Positions 24,758 to 33,570 of a stretch of DNA of 64,000 nucleotides are shown here, piece by piece (position 1 is the first letter of the stretch; the number at the start of each line of letters is the position of its first letter). The stretch lies in contig NZ_JBPODT010000004.1 of the NCBI RefSeq assembly GCF_051390635.1, positions 1-64,000 of the forward strand, read 5' to 3'. Made by a program: the position numbers and the translations under genes. The notes below the pieces were generated by a model. It did no database searches. It was not told where the DNA came from and worked only from the letters and a program-made list of their open reading frames with translations. Origin of the DNA: Microbaculum sp051390635 (lineage in GTDB: Bacteria; Pseudomonadota; Alphaproteobacteria; Rhizobiales; Tepidamorphaceae).

Positions 24758-25871
24758 GGCTCTTGGCGTGGCGGATGCCCGACGACCACCAGATGCGGCA
24801 GGCGCCCTCGTCCGACACCATGCAGGGGCCGATCGGGGTGCGCGGCGTGCAGGCCTTGCCGAACAAAACGCACTGGTTGGGATAGATCCTGCCCAGGACG
24901 ACGCGGGCGCAATCGCATCCCGGCGGCATTTCGCCGGCGCGCTTGCGGGCCTCGGCGAGATCGAGATCGAAGCGGCGCACCGCGTCGAACGCGGCGAAGC
25001 GCGGCTTCAACGCGAAGCCCGACTTCGGGATCACGCCGATGCCGCGCCAGGTCGCGTCGACCACGTCCAGCGTCTCCGCGATCAGGCGCCGCGCGGTCGG
25101 GTTGCCGCCGGGCCTGGCGACGGTCTCGTAGCTGTTGTCCAGGACGGCCCGCCCCTCGAGATGCTGGGACAGGACGGAATGAAGCGCGGCGAGCAGGCTG
25201 TCGGTCTCGAACCCGGCGACGGCGGACGGAATGCCGTGCCTTTCCGGCACGAAGCGCCATTCCTCGGGGCCCATCACCGTGGAGACGTGCCCGGGCGCGA
25301 TCAGCGCGTCGAAACCGGCCTCCTCGCTGTCGAGCAGCATGGCGACGGCCGGCCAGGTCAGCCGTCCCGACAGCAGGATCGACAGGTTGTCGGGAAGCCC
25401 CTCGGCGACGAGGGCGGCCACCGGCGCGGTCGTGGTCTCGAAGCCGGCCGCGAAGAACACCACGTCCCTGTCCGGATTGGCGCGGGCGATCCTGGCGGCT
25501 TCCTGCGGCGAGGCGATCGGGCGCACGTCGCCGCCGGCGGCGCGCGCCTGTTCCAGCGAGCGCGGCTCGTTCTTCGGCAGGTTCGCCGGCACCCGCAGCA
25601 TGTCGCCGAAGGCGACCAGGATCACCTCCTTGCGCGCGGCGAGCCGGATCGCGGCATAGACGTCCTCCTCGGGACAGACGCAGACGGGACAGCCCGGACC
25701 CGGGATCAGCTCGATCTGCTGCGGCAATACCCCGCGCAGGCCGGCCATGGAGATCGAACGCTCGTGGCCGCCGCAGACGTTCATCACCCGGACTCGTCCG
25801 TTCAGCGGCAGGGCGCGAATGCGCTCCAGCCACCGCCTGGCGGCGACTGCGGATTGCGGCGCGCCGATCAT
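24735..25871 (-). CDS. hypD: Hydrogenase formation protein HypD
   Basis: HypD with HypC carries the iron on which the Fe(CN)2CO group is built. The 378-residue protein has conserved motifs MNVCGGHE, IPGPGCPVCVCP, GFETTTAP and a cysteine-rich C-terminal part with PPGCDCARV, CVLFGKACTP and GPCMVSDEGAC for the 4Fe-4S cluster. The start at 25871 overlaps the hypB stop (ATGA). Confidence 0.96.
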   Translation of the reverse strand: MIGAPQSAVAARRWLERIRALPLNGRVRVMNVCGGHERSISMAGLRGVLPQQIELIPGPGCPVCVCPEEDVYAAIRLAARKEVILVAFGDMLRVPANLPKNEPRSLEQARAAGGDVRPIASPQEAARIARANPDRDVVFFAAGFETTTAPVAALVAEGLPDNLSILLSGRLTWPAVAMLLDSEEAGFDALIAPGHVSTVMGPEEWRFVPERHGIPSAVAGFETDSLLAALHSVLSQHLEGRAVLDNSYETVARPGGNPTARRLIAETLDVVDATWRGIGVIPKSGFALKPRFAAFDAVRRFDLDLAEARKRAGEMPPGCDCARVVLGRIYPNQCVLFGKACTPRTPIGPCMVSDEGACRIWWSSGIRHAKSHDRAVAG

Positions 25872-26689
25872 TCCGCGGCGCCCGCGTGATGGGGATGCGA
25901 ATGCGGGGGAACGGGATGCGACCGCGGCCGCGGCGCCATCCCGCCCCGGCAGGCGGCGCGCCTGTCGTCGAGCCAGGCGAACCACGGCGCCAGCGTATCG
26001 GCCCGGCGCGCGGAGACGGTGAACACGTCGGCGGGGTTCGCCAGGTCGCGGACATGGCCGACGGCCTTCTGCGGCGAGAAGTCGTCGAGCACGTCGAGGA
26101 GATCGGCCTTGGTCAGCAGCACGAGGTCTGAGCCGCGGAACATCACCGGATACTTGGCGGGCTTGTCGTCGCCCTCGGTCACCGCGAGGAGCGTCACGTT
26201 GGCGTGCTGGCCGAGATCGAAGCTCGCCGGACAGACCAGATTGCCGACATTCTCGATAAACAGGATGTCGATCGCGCCGAGATCGAGCGCATGCAGCGCG
26301 TCATGCACCATATGGGCGTCGAGGTGGCAGGTCTGGCCGGTGGTGATCTGCACCGCCGGCACGCCCTTGTCGCGGATGCGGCGCGCGTCGTTCTCAGTCT
26401 CGAGGTCGCCTTCGATGACGGCGATGCGGTGCCGGTCGCCGAGCGCCTCGATCGTCGCCTCCAGCAGGCTGGTCTTGCCCGAGCCCGGCGACGACATCAG
26501 GTTGACAGCGAGGATGCCGTGGCGGCCCAGGTGCTCGCGATTGTGGGCGGCGGCGTGGTCGTTCTCGTGCAGCAGCCCCGTCAGGACCGCGACGGACTGG
26601 GGGTCGACGGACCGGGTCGCCACGACGCCGGCGTGGTCATGGACATGAACGCTGTCGGGCGTCGTCGCGCATCCGCACTGGTCGCACAT
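25868..26689 (-). CDS. hypB: Hydrogenase nickel incorporation GTPase HypB
   Basis: HypB is the GTPase that drives nickel insertion. The 273-residue protein begins MCDQCGC, a high-affinity metal motif, and has a P-loop SSPGSGKTSL, a GTPase region with VIEGDLETENDARRI, the metal-bridging CH pair in GQTCHLDA and LTKADLLD as the guanine motif. A histidine-rich tail (SHPVPPHSHPHH) at the C-terminus may store nickel; such stretches are more often N-terminal. It follows hypA by 36 bases. Confidence 0.95.
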   Translation of the reverse strand: MCDQCGCATTPDSVHVHDHAGVVATRSVDPQSVAVLTGLLHENDHAAAHNREHLGRHGILAVNLMSSPGSGKTSLLEATIEALGDRHRIAVIEGDLETENDARRIRDKGVPAVQITTGQTCHLDAHMVHDALHALDLGAIDILFIENVGNLVCPASFDLGQHANVTLLAVTEGDDKPAKYPVMFRGSDLVLLTKADLLDVLDDFSPQKAVGHVRDLANPADVFTVSARRADTLAPWFAWLDDRRAACRGGMAPRPRSHPVPPHSHPHHAGAAE

Positions 26690-26725
26690 GATCGTCTCCC
26701 TTCGCCGCCGCGCGGGCCGCCGGTG

Positions 26726-27094
26726 TCAGCCGGTCGCCCCGGCGGTCTCGTCGCGGCTCAATTCAACCTGCTTCAACAGCAGCTCGTTTCCGGACTTCAG
26801 ATCAACCTTCCAGGTACCGCACCGGCCACACAGCAGCGCGTTCATCGCCACCTGCGACTCGACGCCGCAGCCTTCGCACCAGACCGTCAGCGGCGCTTCC
26901 TCGATCTCGAGCGTCGCGTTCGCCGCGATGGTGCCGCACCGGGCCTGCGCGAAGGCGCGCTCCAGCAGCGCGGGCTCGATGCCGGACAGCGGCCCGACCA
27001 CGACGCCGATCCCGACGACCTCGCGGGCGCCGTTCCGCGCGGCCACGCGCTGCACTTCCCGCAACAGGCTCCGGCAGATCGCTAGCTCATGCAC
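26726..27094 (-). CDS. hypA: Hydrogenase nickel-chaperone HypA
   Basis: HypA delivers nickel with HypB. The 122-residue protein starts MHEL, in which the histidine is the nickel ligand, and has a zinc site made of two CxxC pairs (CEGC and CGRC). A NELLLKQVEL tail is typical. Its start overlaps the hypC stop by 8 bases. Confidence 0.95.
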   Translation of the reverse strand: MHELAICRSLLREVQRVAARNGAREVVGIGVVVGPLSGIEPALLERAFAQARCGTIAANATLEIEEAPLTVWCEGCGVESQVAMNALLCGRCGTWKVDLKSGNELLLKQVELSRDETAGATG

Positions 27095-27332
27095 CGCCGC
27101 GCGCTTCTTCCTCCGCGGCGAGAACCTCGTCGAAGAGCGCCCACGCGCTCTGCGCGTCCGCCGCCGTCATCTTCTGGATCGCGTAGCCGACATGGACCAT
27201 GACATGGTCGCCGGGGCCGACGTCCTCGTGCTGAAGCAGGAACAGGCTTACCGCGCGCTCGATGCCCTTGGCCTCGCACCGTGCCGTGAAGCCATCGCGC
27301 TCGACCACTCGCATGGGCACGGCCAGGCACAT
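27087..27332 (-). CDS. hypC: HypC/HybG/HupF-family hydrogenase chaperone
   Basis: HypC escorts the Fe(CN)2CO precursor to the large subunit. I chose the start at 27332 because HypC must begin Met-Cys (here MCLAVPMRV), and AAGGAGG lies 6 bases upstream. The 81-residue protein continues with GDHVMVHVGYAIQKM, the family signature. It is the first gene of hypCABDFE. Confidence 0.95.
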   Translation of the reverse strand: MCLAVPMRVVERDGFTARCEAKGIERAVSLFLLQHEDVGPGDHVMVHVGYAIQKMTAADAQSAWALFDEVLAAEEEARGGA

Positions 27333-27545
27333 GACGGCCTCCTTCACGAAAAGTCTTCAAGCAACCAATTTTATTTGCTCGGTCAAGTATACCCACCATC
27401 GATGTTCGTCATCAATGATGGTGTCTTCGTGGCGCGCCCGTTTGCCGTCCCCGCCAGCGGTGAACTCCCGCCGGGCGGCACCGGATCGGCGTTCGCGTCG
27501 TCAGGGCGCTCGGCCGGCGGCAGGGTCGCCGCCGAGGGGGGGGCA
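27333..27545. other. AT-rich intergenic region upstream of hypC
   Basis: This 213-base region holds the promoter for the hyp operon and the end of the acyl-CoA ligase transcript. It is notably AT-rich near 27360-27385. I looked for a canonical FNR/FixK palindrome and did not find one. Confidence 0.5.
27394..27423 (-). terminator. Hairpin between the acyl-CoA ligase and hypC
   Basis: CACCATC and GATGGTG pair, with an inner GATG/CATC pair and a 3-base bulge. On the minus strand it follows the acyl-CoA ligase by about 120 bases and precedes hypC, so it may end the amide operon. It has no strong U tract. Confidence 0.4.
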
Positions 27546-29330
27546 CTAGCGGGCCCCGCCCGCCTGCTGCAGCTCCTCGGCCATCTCCTCGCGCATCAGG
27601 AACTTCTGCGGCTTGCCGGTGACGGTCATCGGCAGGGCATCCTTGAAGCGGATGTAGCGGGGCACCTTGTAGTGGGCGATCGCGCCCCTGCAGTAGTCGC
27701 GGATCTCGTCCTCGCCGGCGCTCTCGCCCGGCTGCAGCACGATCCAGGCGGCAAGCTCCTCGCCGTATTTCTCGTCGGGCACGCCGAAGACCTGCACCTC
27801 GGCTATCTTGGGATGGCGGTAGAGAAATTCCTCTATCTCGCGCGGATAGATGTTCTCGCCGCCGCGGATGACCATGTCCTTGACCCGGCCGACGATGCTG
27901 CAATAGCCGCGCGCGTCGATCTCGGCGAGGTCGCCGGTATGCATCCAGCCGCCGACATCGATCGCCTCGCGGGTGCGCTCCTCGTCGTTCCAGTAGCCCC
28001 GCATGACCGAATAGCCGCGGGTGCACAGCTCGCCGCCGACGCCGACGTCGGCGGTCGCACCCGTTTCGTCGACGATCTTCACCTCCACATGCGGATGGAT
28101 GCGGCCAACCGTGGAGACGCGTTCCTCCAGCCCGTCGTCGATGGCGGACTGGAACGAGATCGGGCTCGTCTCGGTCATGCCGTAGCCGATGGTGACCTCG
28201 GGCATGTGCATGTCCCGGACGACGCGGCGCATCACCTCGACCGGGCACGGCGCGCCGGCCATGATGCCGGTGCGCAGGCTGGAGACGTCGTGCGACCGGA
28301 AATCCGGGTGGTCGAGCATGGCGATGAACATGGTCGGCACGCCGTAGACGGCCGTGCAGCGCTCGGCCGAGACCGCCGCCAGCGTCTCGCCGGCGTCGAA
28401 GGCTTCCCCGGGAAACACCATGGACGCGCCCGCCGTGACGCAGCCGAGCGTGCCCAGCACCATGCCGAAGCAGTGATAGAGCGGCACCGGAATGCACAGC
28501 CGGTCGGATTCGCTGAATCCCATCGTCCGGACCGTGAACCAGGCGTTGTTGACGATGTTGTAGTGCGTCAGCGTCGCCCCCTTGGGCGCGCCGGTGGTGC
28601 CCGACGTGAACTGGATGTTGATCGGATCGTCGGGATCGAGCGCGCGGGTCACGGTGTCCAGGCGCATCTGCTGCGCCGGCCCGCCGATCTCGCAGACCTC
28701 CTCGAAGTTGAACATGCCCGGCGTCTTTTCCGAGCCCAGCCGGACGACGCTGCGCAGCGCCGGCAGCCGCTCGGCCCTGAGCGCGCCGGGCCGGCAGGCG
28801 GCCAGTTCCGGCGCCAGGGTGGCGATCATGCCGAGATAGTCGGATTTCCTGAACCGGTCGGCGGCGATCAGCGCCTTGCAGCCGACCTTGTTCAGCGCGT
28901 ACTCGACCTCGGACAGCCGATAGGCCGGGTTGATGTTGACCATGATCAGGCCGATCCGCGCGGTGGCGAACTGAGTGATCAGCCACTCCGGGCGGTTGGG
29001 CGACCAGATGCCGATGCGGTCGCCCTTCTCCAGGCCGAGCGCGAGCAGGCCGCTGGCCAGCCGGTCGATCTCGCGATCGAGCTCGTAGTAGGTGAAGCGC
29101 CGGTTCGACGCGCGGAAGACGGCGGCCTCGCGCGGGCCGAAGCGCGACACCGTCTCAGCGAACATCTGCGGAATCGTCACCCGGCGCAGCGGCACCGACC
29201 GGTCGCCGGACACGTAGGACTTGCCGTCGACCGGCGCGACGACCGCCCCGCCCGACGCCTGGGCGGCGTCGTTGCGCTCGAACAGGCTGACGGACAGTTG
29301 TCCCGCCATCGATTCCGACAGGATGGTCAT
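27546..29330 (-). CDS. AMP-dependent acyl-CoA synthetase
   Basis: This 594-residue ANL-superfamily enzyme activates a carboxylate with ATP and CoA. The P-loop FTSGTTGAPKGA, the GYGMTETSP motif, HTGDLAEIDARGY and the C-terminal lysine segment VTGKPQKF are all present. The overall sequence resembles fatty-acyl or aryl-CoA ligases of catabolic operons. It follows the amidase by 25 bases, so it may activate the acid released from an amide. GGGAGG lies about 8-9 bases before the ATG at 29330. Confidence 0.9.
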   Translation of the reverse strand: MTILSESMAGQLSVSLFERNDAAQASGGAVVAPVDGKSYVSGDRSVPLRRVTIPQMFAETVSRFGPREAAVFRASNRRFTYYELDREIDRLASGLLALGLEKGDRIGIWSPNRPEWLITQFATARIGLIMVNINPAYRLSEVEYALNKVGCKALIAADRFRKSDYLGMIATLAPELAACRPGALRAERLPALRSVVRLGSEKTPGMFNFEEVCEIGGPAQQMRLDTVTRALDPDDPINIQFTSGTTGAPKGATLTHYNIVNNAWFTVRTMGFSESDRLCIPVPLYHCFGMVLGTLGCVTAGASMVFPGEAFDAGETLAAVSAERCTAVYGVPTMFIAMLDHPDFRSHDVSSLRTGIMAGAPCPVEVMRRVVRDMHMPEVTIGYGMTETSPISFQSAIDDGLEERVSTVGRIHPHVEVKIVDETGATADVGVGGELCTRGYSVMRGYWNDEERTREAIDVGGWMHTGDLAEIDARGYCSIVGRVKDMVIRGGENIYPREIEEFLYRHPKIAEVQVFGVPDEKYGEELAAWIVLQPGESAGEDEIRDYCRGAIAHYKVPRYIRFKDALPMTVTGKPQKFLMREEMAEELQQAGGAR

Positions 29331-29355
29331 GGCATGTCCTCCCTAGACATGGCCC

Positions 29356-31815
29356 CTACATGGCGCGCCAGTCTCCCAGCGACTCGAAGGCACCGGCGGC
29401 GCGGTAGATGGTCGATTCCGCGTAGTGCCGGCCGATGATCATCATGCCCACCGGCAGGCCCTGGCTGAGGCCGACCGGCACGCTCATCGCCGGATGGCCC
29501 GAGGCGTCGAACGGGGCGGTGTTGCCGATCATCTCGAAGGCGCGCTGGATGTAGTTCGCCAGCGGATCGTCGGGCGCGGGCAGCGGCTGCGCCTTCATCG
29601 GCGTGGTCGGCATGATCAGCACGTCGTAGCGCGACAGCGCGTCGTCGTAGGCGGCCCGCAGCACGCGGCTCAGGTTCTGGGCCTTGGCGTAGTAGTGGCC
29701 GCGATAGTGCTTCTGCATGTACTCACCGACGAACATCGAGATCTTCAGGCTCTTCGACAGCTCGTTGGCGCGCGCGCGCCAGTTGGCGTGGTAGTCGAGC
29801 AGGCTGGTGACGTAGAGCCCCTCCCAGCCGGTGGCGAAGCCGTTGCCGTGCATCATGATGTCGGTCAGGCCCTCGAGCGCGATCGGCGTCCAGATCGCCG
29901 GGCCGGTCAGGTGCATCGGCACCGACACCTCCTCGACCGCCGCACCGAGCGAGCGGAATTTCTCGGCTGCCGCGCGCACCCGGTCGTCGACGTCGGCCTC
30001 GGATTCGGGGCGGCCGAAGCCCTCCCGGACCACGCCGATGCGCATGCCCGACACGCCCATGCCGACGGCCTGGGTGTAGCGGTCGACCTTCGGGCAGTAC
30101 TGGCGCGGGTCGAGACCGTCCTCGCCGGCGATCACCTCCAGCAGCAACGCGTTGTCGCGCACGTTGGCGGTGATCGGGCCGGCGTGGTCGATGGTCGGCT
30201 CGATCGGCATGATGCCCGTATAGGGAACGAGGCCGTGGGTGCCCTTCATGCCGTAGGCGCCGCAGAAGGAGGCGGGCATGCGGACCGAGCCGCCCTGGTC
30301 GCCGCCGATCGCCATCTCCACCTCGCCGGCGCCGACGAGCGCGCCCGACCCGGACGAGGAGCCACCGGCGGAATAGCCGAGCCGGTAGGGGTTGTGGACA
30401 GGACCGGTGGCGTTGGTGTGGCTGCCGCCGGAGAGGCAGAAATACTCGCAGTGGGCCTTGCCGACGATGGTGCCGCCGGCATCGAGGATGCGGGTGACGA
30501 CGGTGGCGTCGACGTCCGGCGTGTAGCCCTCCAGCGTCGAGGCGCCGTTCATCATCGGCACGCCGGCGAGGCACACGTTGTCCTTGAGCACGACCTTCCT
30601 GCCCTCGAGCGGGCCGGAGGCGGCGCCCTTCACCTCGGCCTTCACGTACCAGGCGTTCATCGGGTTCTCGGCGGCGGGCGGACGATAGCCGGGGGTGCGC
30701 GGATACTTCACCTTCGGCAGGTTGTCGGGCATTGCGTCGACGGCGTCGTAGGCCTTGAAGGTGTCCTCCATGATGGTGAGGTAGTCGAGGATCTCGCGGT
30801 CGCTCATCGACATGTGCAGGCCCGAGACGATGTCGCGCATCTGTTCCACGGTCGGTCGTCTGACGCTCATGAACGCCTCCATTGGCCGCGCCGGCGACGC
30901 ACGGTCGCTCCGGGGCGCGGGGGATTTTTGTTGGCCGGGCCGTTCGGCCGGCATCGATTGGACGGGCGCCGCCCCATGGAGCGGCCCGGCACCGGCCGGC
31001 ACCGCAGATACGGGGGCAAGCGCGGGCGCGTGTGCATGTGCGGGCGCGCCGCGGGTCTGGCGCACGGCGCCGAAGCCCAGGAAGGCCTCGATCTGGCTGA
31101 CGTCGCGCACCGCCTCGCGGCCGAACTCCGCGGTGATCGCGCCGCGCTCCATCACCAGAACGCGGTCGGACAGGAGGCTCAGGAACTCGAAGTTCTGCTC
31201 CACCAGCAGGACGGTCAGGCCGCGTTGCCTGCGCAGCCTCAGGAGCGTCTCCTCGATCTCGTCGATGATCGAGGGCTGGATGCCCTCGGTCGGCTCGTCG
31301 AGGAGCAGGAACCAGGGATCGCCCATCAGCCCGCGGGCGAGCGCCAGCAGCTGCTGTTCGCCGCCCGACAGCGCGCCCCCCTCGCGGCCGAGCAGGGGCT
31401 TGAGGCGCGGGAAGTCGGCGAGCATGCGCTCGAGCGCGTCCGCCTCGCTGGCATCGCCGTGGTCGTGCCAGGCCAGCCGCAGGTTCTCGGCGACCGACAG
31501 CTTCGGGAAGATGCCGCGGCCCTGGGGGATGTAGCCGAGCCCGCGCAGCGCCCGGTCGTGCGGCTTGAGCCGGGTGATGTCCTCGTCGGCGAGCGCGACA
31601 TGGCCGCCGCGGGCGGGCAGGAAGCCCATGATGGTCTTCAGAAGCGTCGACTTGCCCATGCCGTTGTGGCCGAGGATGCCGACGATCTCGTCATACCCGA
31701 CGGCCAGATCGATGCCGTGCAGGACGGGAATGCGCCCGTAGCCCGCCGCCAGAGACCGAACCTCGAGGGCGGGATGGTCGGCGGGTGGGTGTTCCGGCGG
31801 GCTGTGCTGCAGCAT
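29356..31815 (-). CDS. ABC transporter ATPase (LivF type) fused in frame to an amidase
   Basis: One open frame of 819 codons encodes two complete enzymes. Residues 1 to about 255 are a LivF/UrtE-type ABC ATPase with Walker A GHNGMGKST, signature LSGGEQQL and Walker B FLLLDEPTEG. A proline/alanine-rich linker of about 60 residues follows. Residues 316-819 are an amidase-signature enzyme with the Lys in VVLKDNVC and the serines in YSAGGSSSGSG and DQGGSVRMP. No stop codon separates them. An internal ATG at 30870 with GGAGG 5 bases upstream could also give a separate 504-residue amidase, so a fusion, a separate amidase, or both may be made. The start at 31815 lies 5 bases after the preceding ATPase gene. 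Confidence 0.85.
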   Translation of the reverse strand: MLQHSPPEHPPADHPALEVRSLAAGYGRIPVLHGIDLAVGYDEIVGILGHNGMGKSTLLKTIMGFLPARGGHVALADEDITRLKPHDRALRGLGYIPQGRGIFPKLSVAENLRLAWHDHGDASEADALERMLADFPRLKPLLGREGGALSGGEQQLLALARGLMGDPWFLLLDEPTEGIQPSIIDEIEETLLRLRRQRGLTVLLVEQNFEFLSLLSDRVLVMERGAITAEFGREAVRDVSQIEAFLGFGAVRQTRGAPAHAHAPALAPVSAVPAGAGPLHGAAPVQSMPAERPGQQKSPAPRSDRASPARPMEAFMSVRRPTVEQMRDIVSGLHMSMSDREILDYLTIMEDTFKAYDAVDAMPDNLPKVKYPRTPGYRPPAAENPMNAWYVKAEVKGAASGPLEGRKVVLKDNVCLAGVPMMNGASTLEGYTPDVDATVVTRILDAGGTIVGKAHCEYFCLSGGSHTNATGPVHNPYRLGYSAGGSSSGSGALVGAGEVEMAIGGDQGGSVRMPASFCGAYGMKGTHGLVPYTGIMPIEPTIDHAGPITANVRDNALLLEVIAGEDGLDPRQYCPKVDRYTQAVGMGVSGMRIGVVREGFGRPESEADVDDRVRAAAEKFRSLGAAVEEVSVPMHLTGPAIWTPIALEGLTDIMMHGNGFATGWEGLYVTSLLDYHANWRARANELSKSLKISMFVGEYMQKHYRGHYYAKAQNLSRVLRAAYDDALSRYDVLIMPTTPMKAQPLPAPDDPLANYIQRAFEMIGNTAPFDASGHPAMSVPVGLSQGLPVGMMIIGRHYAESTIYRAAGAFESLGDWRAM
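30868..30880 (-). promoter_or_regulatory. Internal ribosome site for a separate amidase
   Basis: On the minus strand GGAGG is followed 5 bases later by ATG (30868-30870), which would start the amidase part (MSVRRPTVEQM). This spacing is what free-standing amidase genes of the family show. It suggests the fusion frame may still produce amidase alone. Confidence 0.6.
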
Positions 31816-31820
31816 GGGCC

Positions 31821-32534
31821 TCAGACCTTCTTGCCCAGGTAGACGTCGCGCACGCGCGGGTCGGTCATGATGGTGTCGACGTCGTCCTGCGCCAGGATGC
31901 GGCCCTGGTTGAAGACGGTGACCGTCTTGGCGATCGAGCGGATGAACTGCATGTCGTGCTCGACCACGACGATCGCGGCCTCCGCGTTCAGCTCGCCGAT
32001 GAGCTCGGCCATGCGGGCGACCTCCTCGCCGGTCATGCCGGCGGCCGGCTCGTCGAGCAGGATCAGCCACGGCTCCATCGAGATGACGATGCCGAGCTCG
32101 ACGCGCTGGCGCTCGCCGTGCGACAGGCGGCCGACGGTCGCCGACGCGATGGCGCCGAGCGACAGCCGGTCGATGGCGTCGTCGGCGAAGCGGCGCGCCC
32201 GCTCGCGCCCGTGGGTGCGATAGGCGGCGAGCCAGATGTTCTCGCGCACGCTCAGGCCGTCCATGACGCTGGGCACCTGCGTCTTGATGCCGATGCCGAG
32301 CCGGGCGATGGCGTGCGGGTCCCAGCCGGTGGTCTCCTCGTTCTCGATGAAGACGTGGCCGGCGGACGGCTTGAGCTGCCCCGTGAGGCACTTGAAGAAC
32401 GTGCTCTTGCCCGCCCCGTTCGGCCCGATCAGGCAGCGCAGCTCGTGGCGCTCCAGGCTGAAGTCGACATTGTCGACGGCGGTGACGCCGCCGAACTGCA
32501 TGGTGAGCCCGCGGGTCTCGAGGATGCTAGCCAT
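31821..32534 (-). CDS. Branched-chain-type ABC transporter ATPase (LivG type)
   Basis: This is a 237-residue ATPase with Walker A GPNGAGKST, signature LSHGERQ and Walker B LILLDEPAAGM. The insertion typical of LivG (before the signature, with IKTQVPSVMDGLSVREN) distinguishes it from the LivF-type partner. It overlaps the LivM-type permease by 8 bases. In the amide-uptake system it would pair with the ATPase half of the fusion. Confidence 0.92.
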   Translation of the reverse strand: MASILETRGLTMQFGGVTAVDNVDFSLERHELRCLIGPNGAGKSTFFKCLTGQLKPSAGHVFIENEETTGWDPHAIARLGIGIKTQVPSVMDGLSVRENIWLAAYRTHGRERARRFADDAIDRLSLGAIASATVGRLSHGERQRVELGIVISMEPWLILLDEPAAGMTGEEVARMAELIGELNAEAAIVVVEHDMQFIRSIAKTVTVFNQGRILAQDDVDTIMTDPRVRDVYLGKKV

Positions 32535-33570
32535 TGAGCGCCTCGACTTCCTCGGCGACCCGGCGCGGGCGGCGATGGCGCCGCCGCCGGCGGCGCTTCG
32601 GCATCGCCCGGGATATCGCCAGGCCGATGCTCGGCACGATGCCGCGCGGCAGGAACAGCACCGACAGCGTCAGGATCAGCCCGAGGATCATCATGTTGTC
32701 GACGACGTCCTGCTGACCGAGCAGGAACTTGAGATAGGCCAGCGCCATCGCGCCGATGACCGGGCCGATCAGCGTGCCGAGGCCGCCGACGATGCACCAG
32801 ATGATGATCTCGGCCGACTGGGCCAGCGAGAACATGCCGGGCGTGACGATCTCGGCCCAGTTGGCGAACAGCGTGCCCGCCAGGCCGGCGATGGCGCCGC
32901 CGACCGCGAACAGCACGGTCTTGCGGATGCGCACGTCGTAGCCCATCAGCTCGGCGCGGGACTCGTTTTCGCGGATGGCAACGGCGATGCGGCCGAAGGG
33001 GCTGGCCAGCAGCCAGCGCACCAGCGCGTAGACGATCAGGATCGCGACGACGCAGAACCAGTAGTAGTCGACGTCGTAGATGTAGGCGCCGGGATCGCCG
33101 GGCACATTCAGCGTCTGGAAGCCGGGGATGCCGTTGAAGCCACCGAGCCGGGCGGTGCCGATCACGTATTCCGGCCCGGCCGTCGAGTTCATGAACTTGA
33201 AGAAGATCAGGGTCACCACAAGGGTGATCACGCCGAGATAGACGTCCGACAGGCGGCCGTAGAACAGCATGGCGCCGAGGACGGAGGCGAAGGCGAAGGG
33301 AACGGCGATGCCGAGCAGGAACGGCACCGTGCTCTCGCCGATATTGATGGCGGCGATGGCGTAGGTGTAGGCGCCCAGACCGAAGAAGGCGGCCTGGCCG
33401 AAGCAGAGGATGCCGCCGAACCCCCAGATCAGCCCGAGACTGAGCGCCAGCATGCCGTAGATGATCAGCACCGTCAGCGTGTAGGTCTCGATCACCGCCG
33501 GGGCGACGACGAACAGGATCGCGGCGACGACGAGGACGGTGATCGCGCTCTTGAACTCCGACGCCACCAT
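32527..33570 (-). CDS. Branched-chain-type ABC transporter permease (LivM type)
   Basis: This 347-residue permease has about nine membrane helices, with the conserved SLGLIWGFGGILCFGQAAFFGLGAY... region near the start (position about residue 45-70) and the EAA-like RIRENESRAELMGY loop. A basic tail rich in arginine (PKRRRRRRHRRPRR) is unusual. The ATG at 33570 overlaps the preceding permease stop (ATGA); the open frame upstream is an antisense of the other permease. Confidence 0.92.
   Translation of the reverse strand: MVASEFKSAITVLVVAAILFVVAPAVIETYTLTVLIIYGMLALSLGLIWGFGGILCFGQAAFFGLGAYTYAIAAINIGESTVPFLLGIAVPFAFASVLGAMLFYGRLSDVYLGVITLVVTLIFFKFMNSTAGPEYVIGTARLGGFNGIPGFQTLNVPGDPGAYIYDVDYYWFCVVAILIVYALVRWLLASPFGRIAVAIRENESRAELMGYDVRIRKTVLFAVGGAIAGLAGTLFANWAEIVTPGMFSLAQSAEIIIWCIVGGLGTLIGPVIGAMALAYLKFLLGQQDVVDNMMILGLILTLSVLFLPRGIVPSIGLAISRAMPKRRRRRRHRRPRRVAEEVEALNG

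Noticed and set aside
22496..26131. A 1211-codon open frame on the plus strand, opposite hypF, hypD and hypB
   Set aside because: It is the antisense shadow of three well-conserved hyp genes; its product is arginine/proline-rich without any family features.
27333..27545. FNR/FixK-type site upstream of hypC
   Set aside because: TTGACCGAGCAAAT resembles half a site but lacks the second half.
29356..32391. Longer form of the ATPase-amidase frame starting at 32391
   Set aside because: The extra 192 codons lie antisense-frame within the LivG-type gene and read as low-complexity Arg/His/Pro sequence; the ATG at 31815 directly after that gene is the natural start.
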